Source: PALSA-894 sp034669145 (GTDB taxonomy: Bacteria; Pseudomonadota; Alphaproteobacteria; Rhizobiales; Xanthobacteraceae). Taken from it: 64,000 nt of DNA. The position numbers were made by a program, and so were the translations under genes. Positions 35,657 to 43,834 of the stretch are shown one piece after another. The DNA is taken from contig JAXDNY010000281.1 of the NCBI GenBank assembly GCA_034669145.1, forward strand, positions 62,001 through 126,000. Reading direction: 5' to 3'. How positions within the stretch are numbered: the stretch's first letter is position 1; every line of letters starts with the position of its first letter. The notes below the pieces were generated by a model, which saw nothing but the letters and a program-made list of their open reading frames with translations, did not search any database and was not told the origin of the DNA.

Positions 35657-38600
35657 TTAGGCGGCCTCCGACCTTGGCGGTGCGATGGCGGTCACCGGCA
35701 GCGTGGTTTCGGCGATCTGAGCACCCAAGGCCTTCCGCGCCACTTCGAGCAGGTGCTCGTGGTGGGTGAAGAACAGCACCTGCGTCTTCTTCGCGAGCTC
35801 GCTCAACACGCGGAAGCCCGCGGCCGCACGCTTGTCGTCGAAGTTGATGAACAGGTCGTCCGCGATGAACGGCATGGGCTCGGCGTGTTCGAGATAATCC
35901 TCGATCGCCGCGATCCGTAGCGCAAGATAGAGCTGATCGGCGGTGCCGGTGCTCATGCCGGAAACGAGCACCCGGCTTCCATTCTGCCGGATGCCGGCGA
36001 GTTGAACATCGTCCTCGTCATACTCAAGCTGCAGCGTCTGAAACGAGCCGCAGGTGAGGATGGCGAAGAGCTCCCCTGAGCGCTTGAGCATAGGTGCCTG
36101 CTTCTCGCGCCGGTAGCGATCGATCGCCCATTTCAGCACCACGATCGCAGACCGCAATCGAACATACTTCTCGGCGATTTCAGTCATCTCGGCGAGTGCA
36201 GCTTGGCGATCCGCCTCGGCGCGCGCCGCGCGGTCGTCGCCGCCGATGGCCTCGAAAGCCTGACGGGCGGTGTTGCGGCTCTCGCGCGCTTCCAGCAGGC
36301 GGTCACGGAGTTCCTGGGCTTCCGTATTGACCGTTTGCTCTTTCGCCGCGATGGCGTCGAGATCGCTGCTCAAGCACTCGGCGCTTAATTCCGCGATCGA
36401 AAGACCATCCCCGTCGTCGGTCAGCACTTTTGTGACGCGGTCCAGCTCTGCGCTCAGCCTGCGCATCCCGTCTGACCGTTGGATAGCGAACCGAAGCTCT
36501 TCTAGCGATGCAACGCCAGCCGTCTGCTTCAGGGTTCCGATGGTCTCACCGGCTTCGCGGCTCGACTCCTGGCATTCGTCAATCTTCTCTCGCAGTCCAT
36601 CGACGTCCGCATCCTTCGAAACTTTGAGGTCCCGCACCCGCGCGGCCTCGACAGCCATGCGATCCAGCTTCAAGACCGCCTCTTCGCAATCCGTATCGTG
36701 CAGCTGCGGCGCGATCGCTTGCACCAGCGCGGCGACATCGGCTTCGAACGCTTTGACATCCCGCTCGATCTTGTCGATGCGCTCATGGCGCAGCTCGTTG
36801 ACGCGGACTGCCGCCTCGCGCATGTCATCAATTGCACTGATCTGCGCTTCCGCGGTCTCCGGCGTCGCGGCGGCAGAGAATTGCACCACCTTCAGGGCCG
36901 CCTCCCAAGCAGCTCCCCATTCCTTCCACTCGGCCTCGGTTTTCTCCACGTCGGCACGCTTTCGCAGGACGATACCCGCGCACTTGCGATGTGCTGTCTC
37001 AAGATCGCGCCGTGATTTGGTTTCGGCCTCATGTGTCCGCTCGACTGCCGCCGCCGATTCGATCACGAGCCGGAGCGGCTGCCCGGTCAGGGAGGATGTC
37101 GTGATCCCCAGCTCTTCAAGCCCTGCCAACACAAGACGTTTGGCGTCGTCCTCGCGCTGTTCGCATGCGGCCGTATTGCGCTCGGCGATCCCACGCTTCG
37201 CGATCAGGTCGACAACATCGGATCGCGTGCGCAGCCAAGCAATCATGACGTCCGGCTCTTGCGGTGCAATCGGGAGATCCGACCAGAGACTGATCCAAGC
37301 CTTGTCGAGCGCGGAACCTTCTTCGACGAGCCCCTTCTCTTCCGCGGTCAGGGCGTCCAACAGATCGTCCTGGGCGCTGATTTGCCGGCCGACCACCGCA
37401 AGCTCAGCGGCGGCGCCTGCGTGATCGAAGCGCTGATCGGCCGCTTCGTCGGCGTCGCGCATCGCGGTTTCGAATTCTTCCGTCAGCCGTTCAGGTTGGC
37501 TGAAAGCCGCAATCTCATCTTCTGAAACGGCGCGCCCCTCAACATGGTGCCGGCGGATGATCGACCAGCCAGTGTCGCGGCGGTTGCGCAGGCGCTCGAG
37601 TTCGTCCGCCGCGACGACATGCTCGTCGGCAATGATTCGGTCATACGCCTTGCGGTGACGGATGCGCTCCTGCTCTGCGCTACGGATGCGTTCACGGCAG
37701 GCCTGCAGCCTCTGCTCAAGATTCCGGCGTGCATCGCGATGCGCTTCAATGGAGGCCAACGGCGGAACCAGCATAGCTTCCAGGGCGGAAAGGTCATCGA
37801 CCGTGGGACGCAAGGTCTTGAGCGCGCGGGCGGTCGCGGTGCGCGCTTCTTGCTCCTCGCGCTTGGATTTGGCGGTATCGCCGGCCAGGTCGCCAAGTTC
37901 GCGGACGGCCTTGACCACCATCCCGAGCTTGGCAACGTCGGCCGTCGGCCCCAGCGTGGCGCTCTCGTTTGCGATCTCGGCCAGCTTCTCCTCAGCCTCG
38001 ACCAGAGCTTTCTTGGCAGAGTCAACGGCTCCAAATTGCGTGCCGCGCCGGTTGAGCAATGTCCGGAGTGCAGTGATCTTGGCTTTGGCGGGGATGCGCG
38101 TGATCAACTGGTCGACGCTCCCATTCCATTCGAGCTCACCGGCAAGCCGATTGAGCGTCCCTTCTGCGGCAGCCAATTCGGCCTTGCGCTTGGGCAGGTC
38201 AGCCTTTCCTGCACGGACCTGAATGCGGCGATCACGCAGCTGCGTGATGTCTTCGACGTGCGCGAGCAAGGCGTCGTCGAAGGCCAAAGCCGCGCGCTCC
38301 ACCTCAAGCGCGGCAATCTGCTCTTTCAGTGTCGCGATGCGCGTCGTTGCGGCCGCTTCATCCTTGGCCGCGCTCTCCAGAGTCTCGGATGCGTCGGCAT
38401 CGAAAGCATTGACCTTACCGAGGGTCTTGATCTCCTCTTCCGTCTCGGCACGTTTGCGCACATCGCGGTAGACGCGACGGATGCGGCTTAGCTTGCGCAG
38501 CTCCGCTGACTTCGCCTCAATCTCACGTTCGATGAGCCCATAAGCCTCGTCGGACGCCTCGTAGGCCGACTTGACGGACTGCCACTTGCTCGTGGGAACG

Positions 38601-39205
38601 AGATTTTCGCGGATCGAGGCCTCGGCCGTCTTAAAGCGCTCCTCTGCCTGGAAGTACTTGCGGTGCGCGGCGCGGCGCGAGGCCCAAAGCGTGTCTGCTT
38701 CCGCCTCCATCGCCTTGAGGTTTTCGCGCAGGCCCATGATCCCGGCGCTTGCCGAGAACAACATCTGCCCGACGTCGTCCTGAGCCTGCAGGATTTCTTT
38801 ACCGCCCTGACGCAGGCGTTCGTGATCAAGGCTGAACATACGCGTGTAGAAGCGGCGGTCTGCGCCAGCAAGAAACGGCGCGAGGACCCCCTCGCCCGCA
38901 GGAGCGGGAATGTCATCGGCGGTGAGCAGTGTGTCCTTGTTGCCTTTGCGGCGGCGCACCTTGAGGGAATCGCTCCCCTTCTCCAAGGTCGCGCCCACGC
39001 GCATGACATTATATTCGTGTAAGAAATTGTGCGGCGAGTTCGACGGAATGCCGAAAAGCATGTCCTCGACGGCTGCCATCGTGGTCGATTTGCCCGCTTC
39101 ATTCTCGCCGAGCATCATCTGAAAGTCCGGCTTGTTCGCCGGCAAGGAGATGATGGCGTTCGTGAAGTGACCGTATCGAAGAAGATCAAGCTGTCGAATG
39201 CGCAT
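35657..39205 (-). CDS. YhaN/SbcC-like coiled-coil ATPase
   Basis: A 1182-residue SMC-like ATPase of the YhaN type, the partner of a SbcD-like nuclease in DNA end processing. Walker A is GENEAGKST (33-41). Long alpha-helical coiled-coil arms fill the middle (for example DEAAATTRIATLKEQIAALE). The C-terminal head has the signature SGMSTGTADQLYLALRIA, Walker B MPFIADDLFINFDD and H-loop FFTHHEH. The start is two bases from the stop of the nuclease gene, so the pair is co-translated. Roles are DNA repair or attack on foreign DNA; the island context makes a defence role possible. Confidence 0.88.
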   Translation of the reverse strand: MRIRQLDLLRYGHFTNAIISLPANKPDFQMMLGENEAGKSTTMAAVEDMLFGIPSNSPHNFLHEYNVMRVGATLEKGSDSLKVRRRKGNKDTLLTADDIPAPAGEGVLAPFLAGADRRFYTRMFSLDHERLRQGGKEILQAQDDVGQMLFSASAGIMGLRENLKAMEAEADTLWASRRAAHRKYFQAEERFKTAEASIRENLVPTSKWQSVKSAYEASDEAYGLIEREIEAKSAELRKLSRIRRVYRDVRKRAETEEEIKTLGKVNAFDADASETLESAAKDEAAATTRIATLKEQIAALEVERAALAFDDALLAHVEDITQLRDRRIQVRAGKADLPKRKAELAAAEGTLNRLAGELEWNGSVDQLITRIPAKAKITALRTLLNRRGTQFGAVDSAKKALVEAEEKLAEIANESATLGPTADVAKLGMVVKAVRELGDLAGDTAKSKREEQEARTATARALKTLRPTVDDLSALEAMLVPPLASIEAHRDARRNLEQRLQACRERIRSAEQERIRHRKAYDRIIADEHVVAADELERLRNRRDTGWSIIRRHHVEGRAVSEDEIAAFSQPERLTEEFETAMRDADEAADQRFDHAGAAAELAVVGRQISAQDDLLDALTAEEKGLVEEGSALDKAWISLWSDLPIAPQEPDVMIAWLRTRSDVVDLIAKRGIAERNTAACEQREDDAKRLVLAGLEELGITTSSLTGQPLRLVIESAAAVERTHEAETKSRRDLETAHRKCAGIVLRKRADVEKTEAEWKEWGAAWEAALKVVQFSAAATPETAEAQISAIDDMREAAVRVNELRHERIDKIERDVKAFEADVAALVQAIAPQLHDTDCEEAVLKLDRMAVEAARVRDLKVSKDADVDGLREKIDECQESSREAGETIGTLKQTAGVASLEELRFAIQRSDGMRRLSAELDRVTKVLTDDGDGLSIAELSAECLSSDLDAIAAKEQTVNTEAQELRDRLLEARESRNTARQAFEAIGGDDRAARAEADRQAALAEMTEIAEKYVRLRSAIVVLKWAIDRYRREKQAPMLKRSGELFAILTCGSFQTLQLEYDEDDVQLAGIRQNGSRVLVSGMSTGTADQLYLALRIAAIEDYLEHAEPMPFIADDLFINFDDKRAAAGFRVLSELAKKTQVLFFTHHEHLLEVARKALGAQIAETTLPVTAIAPPRSEAA

Positions 39206-39207
39206 GA

Positions 39208-40473
39208 CTACACCTTCTCCGCTGTGATACGGGCGCCCAGATACGCACCGGCTTGGGTGATGAGGCCGGCGAAGTTTCCATCGATCGCAGCCTTGAGGAT
39301 CGGATCTTCTGCATGCGTACGAATATCATGTGGCAGTTTGCGGATGAGTTCGCCCAAGTCCGATGCGAGCTGAGTCTGCAGTTCGGTATCGCCTGCGGCG
39401 CGTTCCGTCATCCGCTGCAACTCACCGAGCGCGTCCTTGCGTGACGCCGCGGCTTCAGCACTGGTCGTCGCGATGACGACCCGTTCGATCCACGCAACCT
39501 CCTCGCCCAAGCCCAGAGCAGCAGCCCTGGCCTCGGCCAAAAGACGATCGGCGGATGCGAGCAATTCACCGTGCAGTTCGGTCTGTCCGGTCAGTTCAAC
39601 GCGGCAGGCGAGCAGACGGCCTTGCGCCTCGTGCGCGACGGCTGCCTCGATCGCGTCCCGGACGAGATCGATTGCGTCGACCGCGGCGCTGCATTGATCC
39701 ACCGCTACCCGCAAATGGGTCCAGCGCACGCAATCAACGTGAAGCCGTGAGACCTCCGCGACCTGACCGTCTTCGACGGTAATCAGTGTCGCCCCTTTCG
39801 GGCCGCACTCACGAACGTGCCGGCCTTGCAGATTGCCGCAGAACACGATGTGAGGGCACTCATGGAGCACGGCCGCCTGGTGCACATGCGCGAGCGCCCA
39901 GTAATCGTATCCCTTATTGGTCAGGTCCTCGATGGCGCACGGCGCGTAGTTCGCGTGACCACCTATCCCGCCGAGACCGGTGTGCAGGACACCGATGTTG
40001 AAGCACCCTGCCGTCGGCGACGGATACCCAGGGACCAAATTGTCCATCGTCTCACGCTGCCGAAAGCTTTGGCCATGCACCGCAACGTTGAGGTCCTTCA
40101 GCCGGAAGGTTTCAGGCTTGCGCGCCGAGAACACGCGGACATTGGCCGGAAGTGTCAGACGGCGCGTGATCTGATTTTCAGCATCGTGGTTGCCGTAGAG
40201 CAGGAACACGGGAATGTCGGCCTGCGCGAGCCGGCCCATCCGTTGCACGAAGTAGAGACCGGTCTGGTAGTCGCGCCACTCTCCGTCATAAAGATCGCCC
40301 CCAATGATGACGAAGGCGACCTCTTCTTCGATGGCCTGCGTGACGAGATTGTCGAGCGCTGTGCGTGTGGCGGTACGGATGCGCTCGGCAGCCGCACCCT
40401 CCTGGCCCGCGAGTCCTTTGAGCGGACTATCGAGATGAATGTCACCCGAGTGGATGAAGCGGAACGACTTCAA
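39208..40473 (-). CDS. YhaO/SbcD-like metallophosphoesterase nuclease
   Basis: A 421-residue calcineurin-fold DNA nuclease. All five phosphoesterase motifs are visible: HSGDIHLDSP, IIGGDLYDGEW, LLYGNHDAE, VLHTGLGG and ALAHVHQ. Two metal ions are expected, and the C-terminal ~150 residues form the capping and ATPase-binding part. Together with the YhaN-like ATPase encoded 2 bases downstream it should make an Mre11/Rad50-like complex that processes DNA ends. A GC-rich hairpin follows the upstream RHH gene, so the pair probably has its own promoter. Start ATG 40471-40473 fits family length. Confidence 0.9.
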   Translation of the reverse strand: MKSFRFIHSGDIHLDSPLKGLAGQEGAAAERIRTATRTALDNLVTQAIEEEVAFVIIGGDLYDGEWRDYQTGLYFVQRMGRLAQADIPVFLLYGNHDAENQITRRLTLPANVRVFSARKPETFRLKDLNVAVHGQSFRQRETMDNLVPGYPSPTAGCFNIGVLHTGLGGIGGHANYAPCAIEDLTNKGYDYWALAHVHQAAVLHECPHIVFCGNLQGRHVRECGPKGATLITVEDGQVAEVSRLHVDCVRWTHLRVAVDQCSAAVDAIDLVRDAIEAAVAHEAQGRLLACRVELTGQTELHGELLASADRLLAEARAAALGLGEEVAWIERVVIATTSAEAAASRKDALGELQRMTERAAGDTELQTQLASDLGELIRKLPHDIRTHAEDPILKAAIDGNFAGLITQAGAYLGARITAEKV

Positions 40474-40624
40474 AATAGCCTCCCCAAGGATCCGGCGGCG
40501 GCCATTCGACTGCGCGGCCCCGCCCCCTCACCAGGTGATCGGAAATTCGGGGGCCCACCCGGAAAGGCCACCGGCGAATTTTTCGACGATAGCAGAAGTC
40601 GAACATAAAGCGAACAAAATAGAC

Positions 40625-40642
40625 GCCCGCCTTGGAGCGGGC
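40625..40642 (-). terminator. Candidate terminator for the RHH gene
   Basis: GCCCGC / GCGGGC stem with a 6-base loop, followed on the minus strand by a T-rich stretch (TCTATTTTG). It lies 47 bases after the stop of the ribbon-helix-helix gene and before the YhaO-like gene. Confidence 0.5.
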
Positions 40643-40688
40643 CCCTAGACCTAGTGGTTGCCCACAAGTTTCTGTTGAAGCGGGTCCA

Positions 40689-40883
40689 TTATGGACGCGC
40701 AGGCTGATTGTTGTTGCCAAGGTTTCGGAGGCTGGCATCGGTTATGTCGGCAGCCGCAATGGCGAGGCCGTCGGCCTGGAGCGCGTTCATAATGAGGTGT
40801 CGTATGCTTGTTTGCGGCTCGGCCGTACGGATCGCAAAAGCGGTCCAAACATAGTCCGGCAATTCGACATTGAGTGTTTTCAT
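40689..40883 (-). CDS. Ribbon-helix-helix (CopG-like) small protein
   Basis: A 64-residue protein starting MKTLNVELPDYVWTAFAIR, a beta strand followed by the first helix of an RHH fold, then SIRHLIMNALQADGLAI as second helix. RHH proteins bind operators as dimers and serve as antitoxins, partition or transfer regulators. No toxin gene is adjacent, so an antitoxin role is not supported. An inverted repeat about 105 bases upstream (40988-41021) could be its operator. Start ATG 40881-40883; a hairpin terminator follows the stop. Confidence 0.72.
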   Translation of the reverse strand: MKTLNVELPDYVWTAFAIRTAEPQTSIRHLIMNALQADGLAIAAADITDASLRNLGNNNQPARP

Positions 40884-40987
40884 CGCGACGCAGGCGGATG
40901 CAGATCAAGCGGCTCGGTCCTAGCGCCGAAATGCCTGGTCGCGGGCAGAGGCATGTTCGGCGAGATGTAAGACTTGGTAACGTGAGC

Positions 40988-41021
40988 GACTCGTTACAAT
41001 TTCTCACATTCCTAACGAGTC
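40988..41021. promoter_or_regulatory. Inverted repeat upstream of RHH gene
   Basis: GACTCGTTA at 40988-40996 and its exact complement TAACGAGTC at 41013-41021, spaced by 16 bases. It lies in the 284-base gap between the RHH gene and the GIY-YIG gene. It may be an operator for the RHH protein; it lacks a T run, so a terminator is less likely. Confidence 0.5.
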
Positions 41022-41167
41022 TTCTTAGCGACCGCCGAGAAGACATTCATCTTTGGCGGGAATCGAACGAGGCGCGAAGACCGGCGGGCTCGCGGCGCAC
41101 TGCCGCGTCAGTGATCGTGCGCGGAGCGTGGTCAATAATTCGCGGACGCCCGAGCTCAAAGTGAGCT

Positions 41168-42058
41168 TCACACCTTGAGCTTTGTCATCCGCCAATCTTT
41201 GTACGTTTGAACAGAGCCAGCGAGCTTCCACTCGCGGGGTCCGCTAGCGCTTCGTCCAAGGACAATTGCCGCGGCTGTGCTTGGGCTTGAAAATCCAACA
41301 TCGGTTGCAAACCTGTAGTTTTCTGAATTTGCATCCTCGATGAGCTTGCCGTCTTTCATGAGTTGTTCGGCCTGCAGGCGATAGCTTGGCTGCTGCGCCG
41401 GCGAAATCTCTCTACGTGCTGTTGATCCTACCAGGACGATGAAGGCTTCGTCGGTTTCGCGTGCGCGCGCTGACGCGCCTGTCGTTTCCAGCACGAAGAG
41501 AGGATCGTCCGAGGTAGGCTGGATGGGCGCCCTCTGCGTGACGCGCAAGATGTCGAACCCCATGATCGAGAGCACGATCGTCAATTGCTCCAGGAACGAC
41601 GCCATGTCGGCGAGATCCGCTTCCGGCAGGCGCGCGAAGTCGGGCGCCGTCGCGTTCATGATCTTGGCGTTGGCGGCATCGATCGCGAGTCGAATGAGGC
41701 GAGCCTCGAGGAACCGCGCATGCGCCTTGGTGAGATTGTCGTCGTTGCTGACGACCATGGCGGCGCGATCGAAGAAGTCCATGGCGTCGTCGGCATCATG
41801 GCGCCTGAGGCGTGTGCCGACACTGTCGGCTTCGCCGATGTAGGCGATCGTGCCGCCGAACCGGTCCGGGTCGGGGCCGGTCAAGATGTAAACGCCCGTC
41901 TTGGCAGCCTCCCGCCGTTCGATCAGGTCAGCGAGACGGTGTCTCGGGGCGCAGAGCACCTTGCCGGTCCAGTTCACGACTTCGGCAATCATCAGCCCGG
42001 CGGGATTGCCGTCCGGCAGGAACAGGCGGACCGAGCGGGCTGACGACGGCGAGGACAT
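41168..42058 (-). CDS. GIY-YIG nuclease domain protein with DUF4357
   Basis: A 296-residue protein with an N-terminal strand region, a GIY-YIG domain (GVYILTGP at residues 55-62, AYIGEAD at 72-78, then RLRRH and a later FLEARLI glutamate) and a C-terminal DUF4357-like segment (FATDVGFSSPSTAAAIVLGR). This family is frequent on plasmids and defence islands; the nuclease activity is expected from the motif but not described for this class. ATG 42056-42058 is preferred to the earlier in-frame start. It is divergent from the tandem XRE genes. Confidence 0.82.
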   Translation of the reverse strand: MSSPSSARSVRLFLPDGNPAGLMIAEVVNWTGKVLCAPRHRLADLIERREAAKTGVYILTGPDPDRFGGTIAYIGEADSVGTRLRRHDADDAMDFFDRAAMVVSNDDNLTKAHARFLEARLIRLAIDAANAKIMNATAPDFARLPEADLADMASFLEQLTIVLSIMGFDILRVTQRAPIQPTSDDPLFVLETTGASARARETDEAFIVLVGSTARREISPAQQPSYRLQAEQLMKDGKLIEDANSENYRFATDVGFSSPSTAAAIVLGRSASGPREWKLAGSVQTYKDWRMTKLKV

Positions 42059-42164
42059 GATTGGTCTCGTGGCGGGACCGGCAGGCAAATAGGTGCCGCG
42101 AGGATCATAGCAGCATCCATCCGAAGTTGGGATAATCCCCTGTTGGGATCAATCGTGCGCGCCG

Positions 42165-42428
42165 ATGAGCCCTTCGGCGCGCCGCCTTCGCAAGACGATC
42201 CACTCGGCCGAGCATCTCGCCCTGATGGAGTTGCTGGCGGCGGAACGCAACCAAGCCGGCCTGACCCAGCAGAAACTTGCCAAGCGGCTGGGCAAGCACC
42301 AATCGTTCGTCGCCAAATATGAGGGCGGGGAGCGGCGCCTGGACGTGGCGGAGTTCGTTGCTATCGGCCGGGCGATGGGGGCCGATCCGGTACGCATACT
42401 GCGGCTCTTCATGAGGCGGATCGGCTAA
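42165..42428 (+). CDS. Short XRE-family HTH protein (tandem copy 1)
   Basis: An 87-residue helix-turn-helix protein: ERNQAGLTQQKLAKRLGKHQSFVAKYEGGERRLDVAEFVAIGRAMG. Only the DNA-binding fold is present. It shares layout with the next gene (KYEGGERRLDV versus RYESKRRRIPV), so the two look like a tandem duplication. It diverges from the GIY-YIG gene across about 105 bases and could control it. Targets unknown. Confidence 0.85.
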   Translation: MSPSARRLRKTIHSAEHLALMELLAAERNQAGLTQQKLAKRLGKHQSFVAKYEGGERRLDVAEFVAIGRAMGADPVRILRLFMRRIG

Positions 42429-42544
42429 AGCGGCGCATTTTGCGCGCCAGGATCACGGGATGCCTCGGATGGGGCTCAAAGAGCCATAAGATTGCTCGGC
42501 TTTTGCTCGACTTCGCACCCGGGCGGAGCGTGTGTTGGGTCCCG

Positions 42545-42811
42545 ATGGACCAACGCCAAGGCCCCCACATGGAGCGGATCTCAACAGCCAAAGCGCGGCG
42601 CGCCCTGCGCGACATTCTCCTCGATGCACGCCGCAAAGCAGGTCTAAGTCAACGTGAAGTCGCGCGCAGGCTCGGCCGTGATCAAAGCTACGTCGCCCGA
42701 TACGAGAGCAAGCGACGGCGCATTCCGGTGACCGAGTTTATGGAGATTGCGGAAGCGCTCGGAAACGATCCCGCGCGTCTGCTTGACGCCCTGATACGCA
42801 AGGTCAGGTGA
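42545..42811 (+). CDS. Short XRE-family HTH protein (tandem copy 2)
   Basis: An ~88-residue helix-turn-helix protein with DARRKAGLSQREVARRLGRDQSYVARYESKRRRIPVTEFMEIAEALG. ATG 42545 or 42569 are both possible starts; the open frame begins earlier without homology. Similar in length and order to the protein encoded at 42165, 116 bases upstream. It precedes the DUF3489-DUF2924-recombinase cassette and is a plausible regulator of it. Confidence 0.82.
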   Translation: MDQRQGPHMERISTAKARRALRDILLDARRKAGLSQREVARRLGRDQSYVARYESKRRRIPVTEFMEIAEALGNDPARLLDALIRKVR

Positions 42812-42941
42812 CCGGAGGCGAGGCGGCACGGTCAGCCTCGCCCAATAACGTCACGTCGGTCTCCGCCCGCCACGTCGTTCGACGATCGGCGGGCCTTCGG
42901 CAGTGCCGGCAACAGGCCGGCGCAAACCGAGGAACGACATC

Positions 42942-43259
42942 ATGACATCGACCGTCAAGACGACTGAGGCCCGGGCGGGCAGCACCAAGCAGGATCGCGT
43001 CGTCGCGATGCTGCGTGCACCAAAGGGTGTGACCATCGCGGCCGTAGGCAAGGCGACAGGCTGGCAGCCGCATTCGGTGCGCGGCTTCTTCTCCGGGGTC
43101 GTCGGCAAGAAGCTCGGACTGAAGCTCGCGTCGGAAGACGCCGAAGGAGGACGCCTATATCGCATCGTCGGCACCGCGAAGGCGAAGGGTACCGCGAAGG
43201 CTGGAACGAAGAGTCCAGCAAAGGCCGTGGCAAAGCGTGCGCGCAAGGCGAAGGCGTGA
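42942..43259 (+). CDS. DUF3489 protein
   Basis: A ~105-residue protein. The conserved core TKQDRVVAMLRAPKGVTIAAVGKATGWQPHSVRGFFSGVVGKKLGL is a winged-helix-like DUF3489 domain, followed by a Lys/Ala-rich basic tail (AKAKGTAKAGTKSPAKAVAKR) typical of DNA-binding partners. ATG at 42942 follows GAGGAACGAC. Its stop overlaps the GTG that could start the DUF2924 gene. DUF3489, DUF2924 and a large serine recombinase recur together in Rhizobiales islands, where the two small proteins are thought, by position only, to assist recombination. Confidence 0.85.
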   Translation: MTSTVKTTEARAGSTKQDRVVAMLRAPKGVTIAAVGKATGWQPHSVRGFFSGVVGKKLGLKLASEDAEGGRLYRIVGTAKAKGTAKAGTKSPAKAVAKRARKAKA

Positions 43260-43261
43260 CG

Positions 43262-43834
43262 ATGGCCCACAAGCCCCTCGATGCGGAATCATTGGAGGCC
43301 GAGATCGCGCGATTGCCCGATCTCGGTCTCAAGGAACTACGAGCACGCTGGCTCACCCATTACGGTCGTCCGGCGCCCCGATTCTTCCGCAGCAAGCTCC
43401 TGGTCCGCGCCATCGCGTATCAGATGAGGGCTCAGGTGCACGGAGGATTGTCCGAAGCAACCCGGCGGCGGCTGCGAGAGATCGCGGCCGCCGCGCGCGG
43501 AACGGCGGCCGATGCCGTGGTGATGCCGCGGATCAAGCCCGGAACCAGACTGATCCGAACCTACAAGGAGGCGGTGCACAGTGTGCTGGTACTGGATGAG
43601 GGGTTCGAATGGCAGGGGCGGCGCTATGCCTCACTGTCGGCCATCGCCAAGGCGATCACCGGCACCCGGTGGAATGGCTGGACCTTCTTTGGCCTGAAGG
43701 GGCCGACCCCGACGCACCAGCACGATGGCCGCGGCAAGTTCAAACGTCCTCCTCCAGGACCGGACGGCAAGGTCGTTTGGGTCAGGACCCAAAAGGCGCG
43801 GATGCGTGCGCAGGGGGAGGCATCTCGTGCCTGA
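43262..43834 (+). CDS. DUF2924 protein
   Basis: A ~190-residue DUF2924 protein with LDAESLEAEIARLPDLGLKELRARW at the N terminus, FRSKLLVRAIAYQMR in the middle and the C-terminal block FEWQGRRYASLSAIAKAITGTRWNGWTFFGL, which resembles DNA-binding segments of recombinase partners. GTG 43256, overlapping the DUF3489 stop, is an alternative start. It is the middle gene of the cassette; the recombinase GTG starts 8 bases before its stop. Confidence 0.87.
   Translation: MAHKPLDAESLEAEIARLPDLGLKELRARWLTHYGRPAPRFFRSKLLVRAIAYQMRAQVHGGLSEATRRRLREIAAAARGTAADAVVMPRIKPGTRLIRTYKEAVHSVLVLDEGFEWQGRRYASLSAIAKAITGTRWNGWTFFGLKGPTPTHQHDGRGKFKRPPPGPDGKVVWVRTQKARMRAQGEASRA

Noticed and set aside
36270..38491. Plus-strand frames of up to 384 codons inside the YhaN-like gene
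   Set aside because: Antisense to a long coiled-coil gene; serine/arginine-rich shadow composition.
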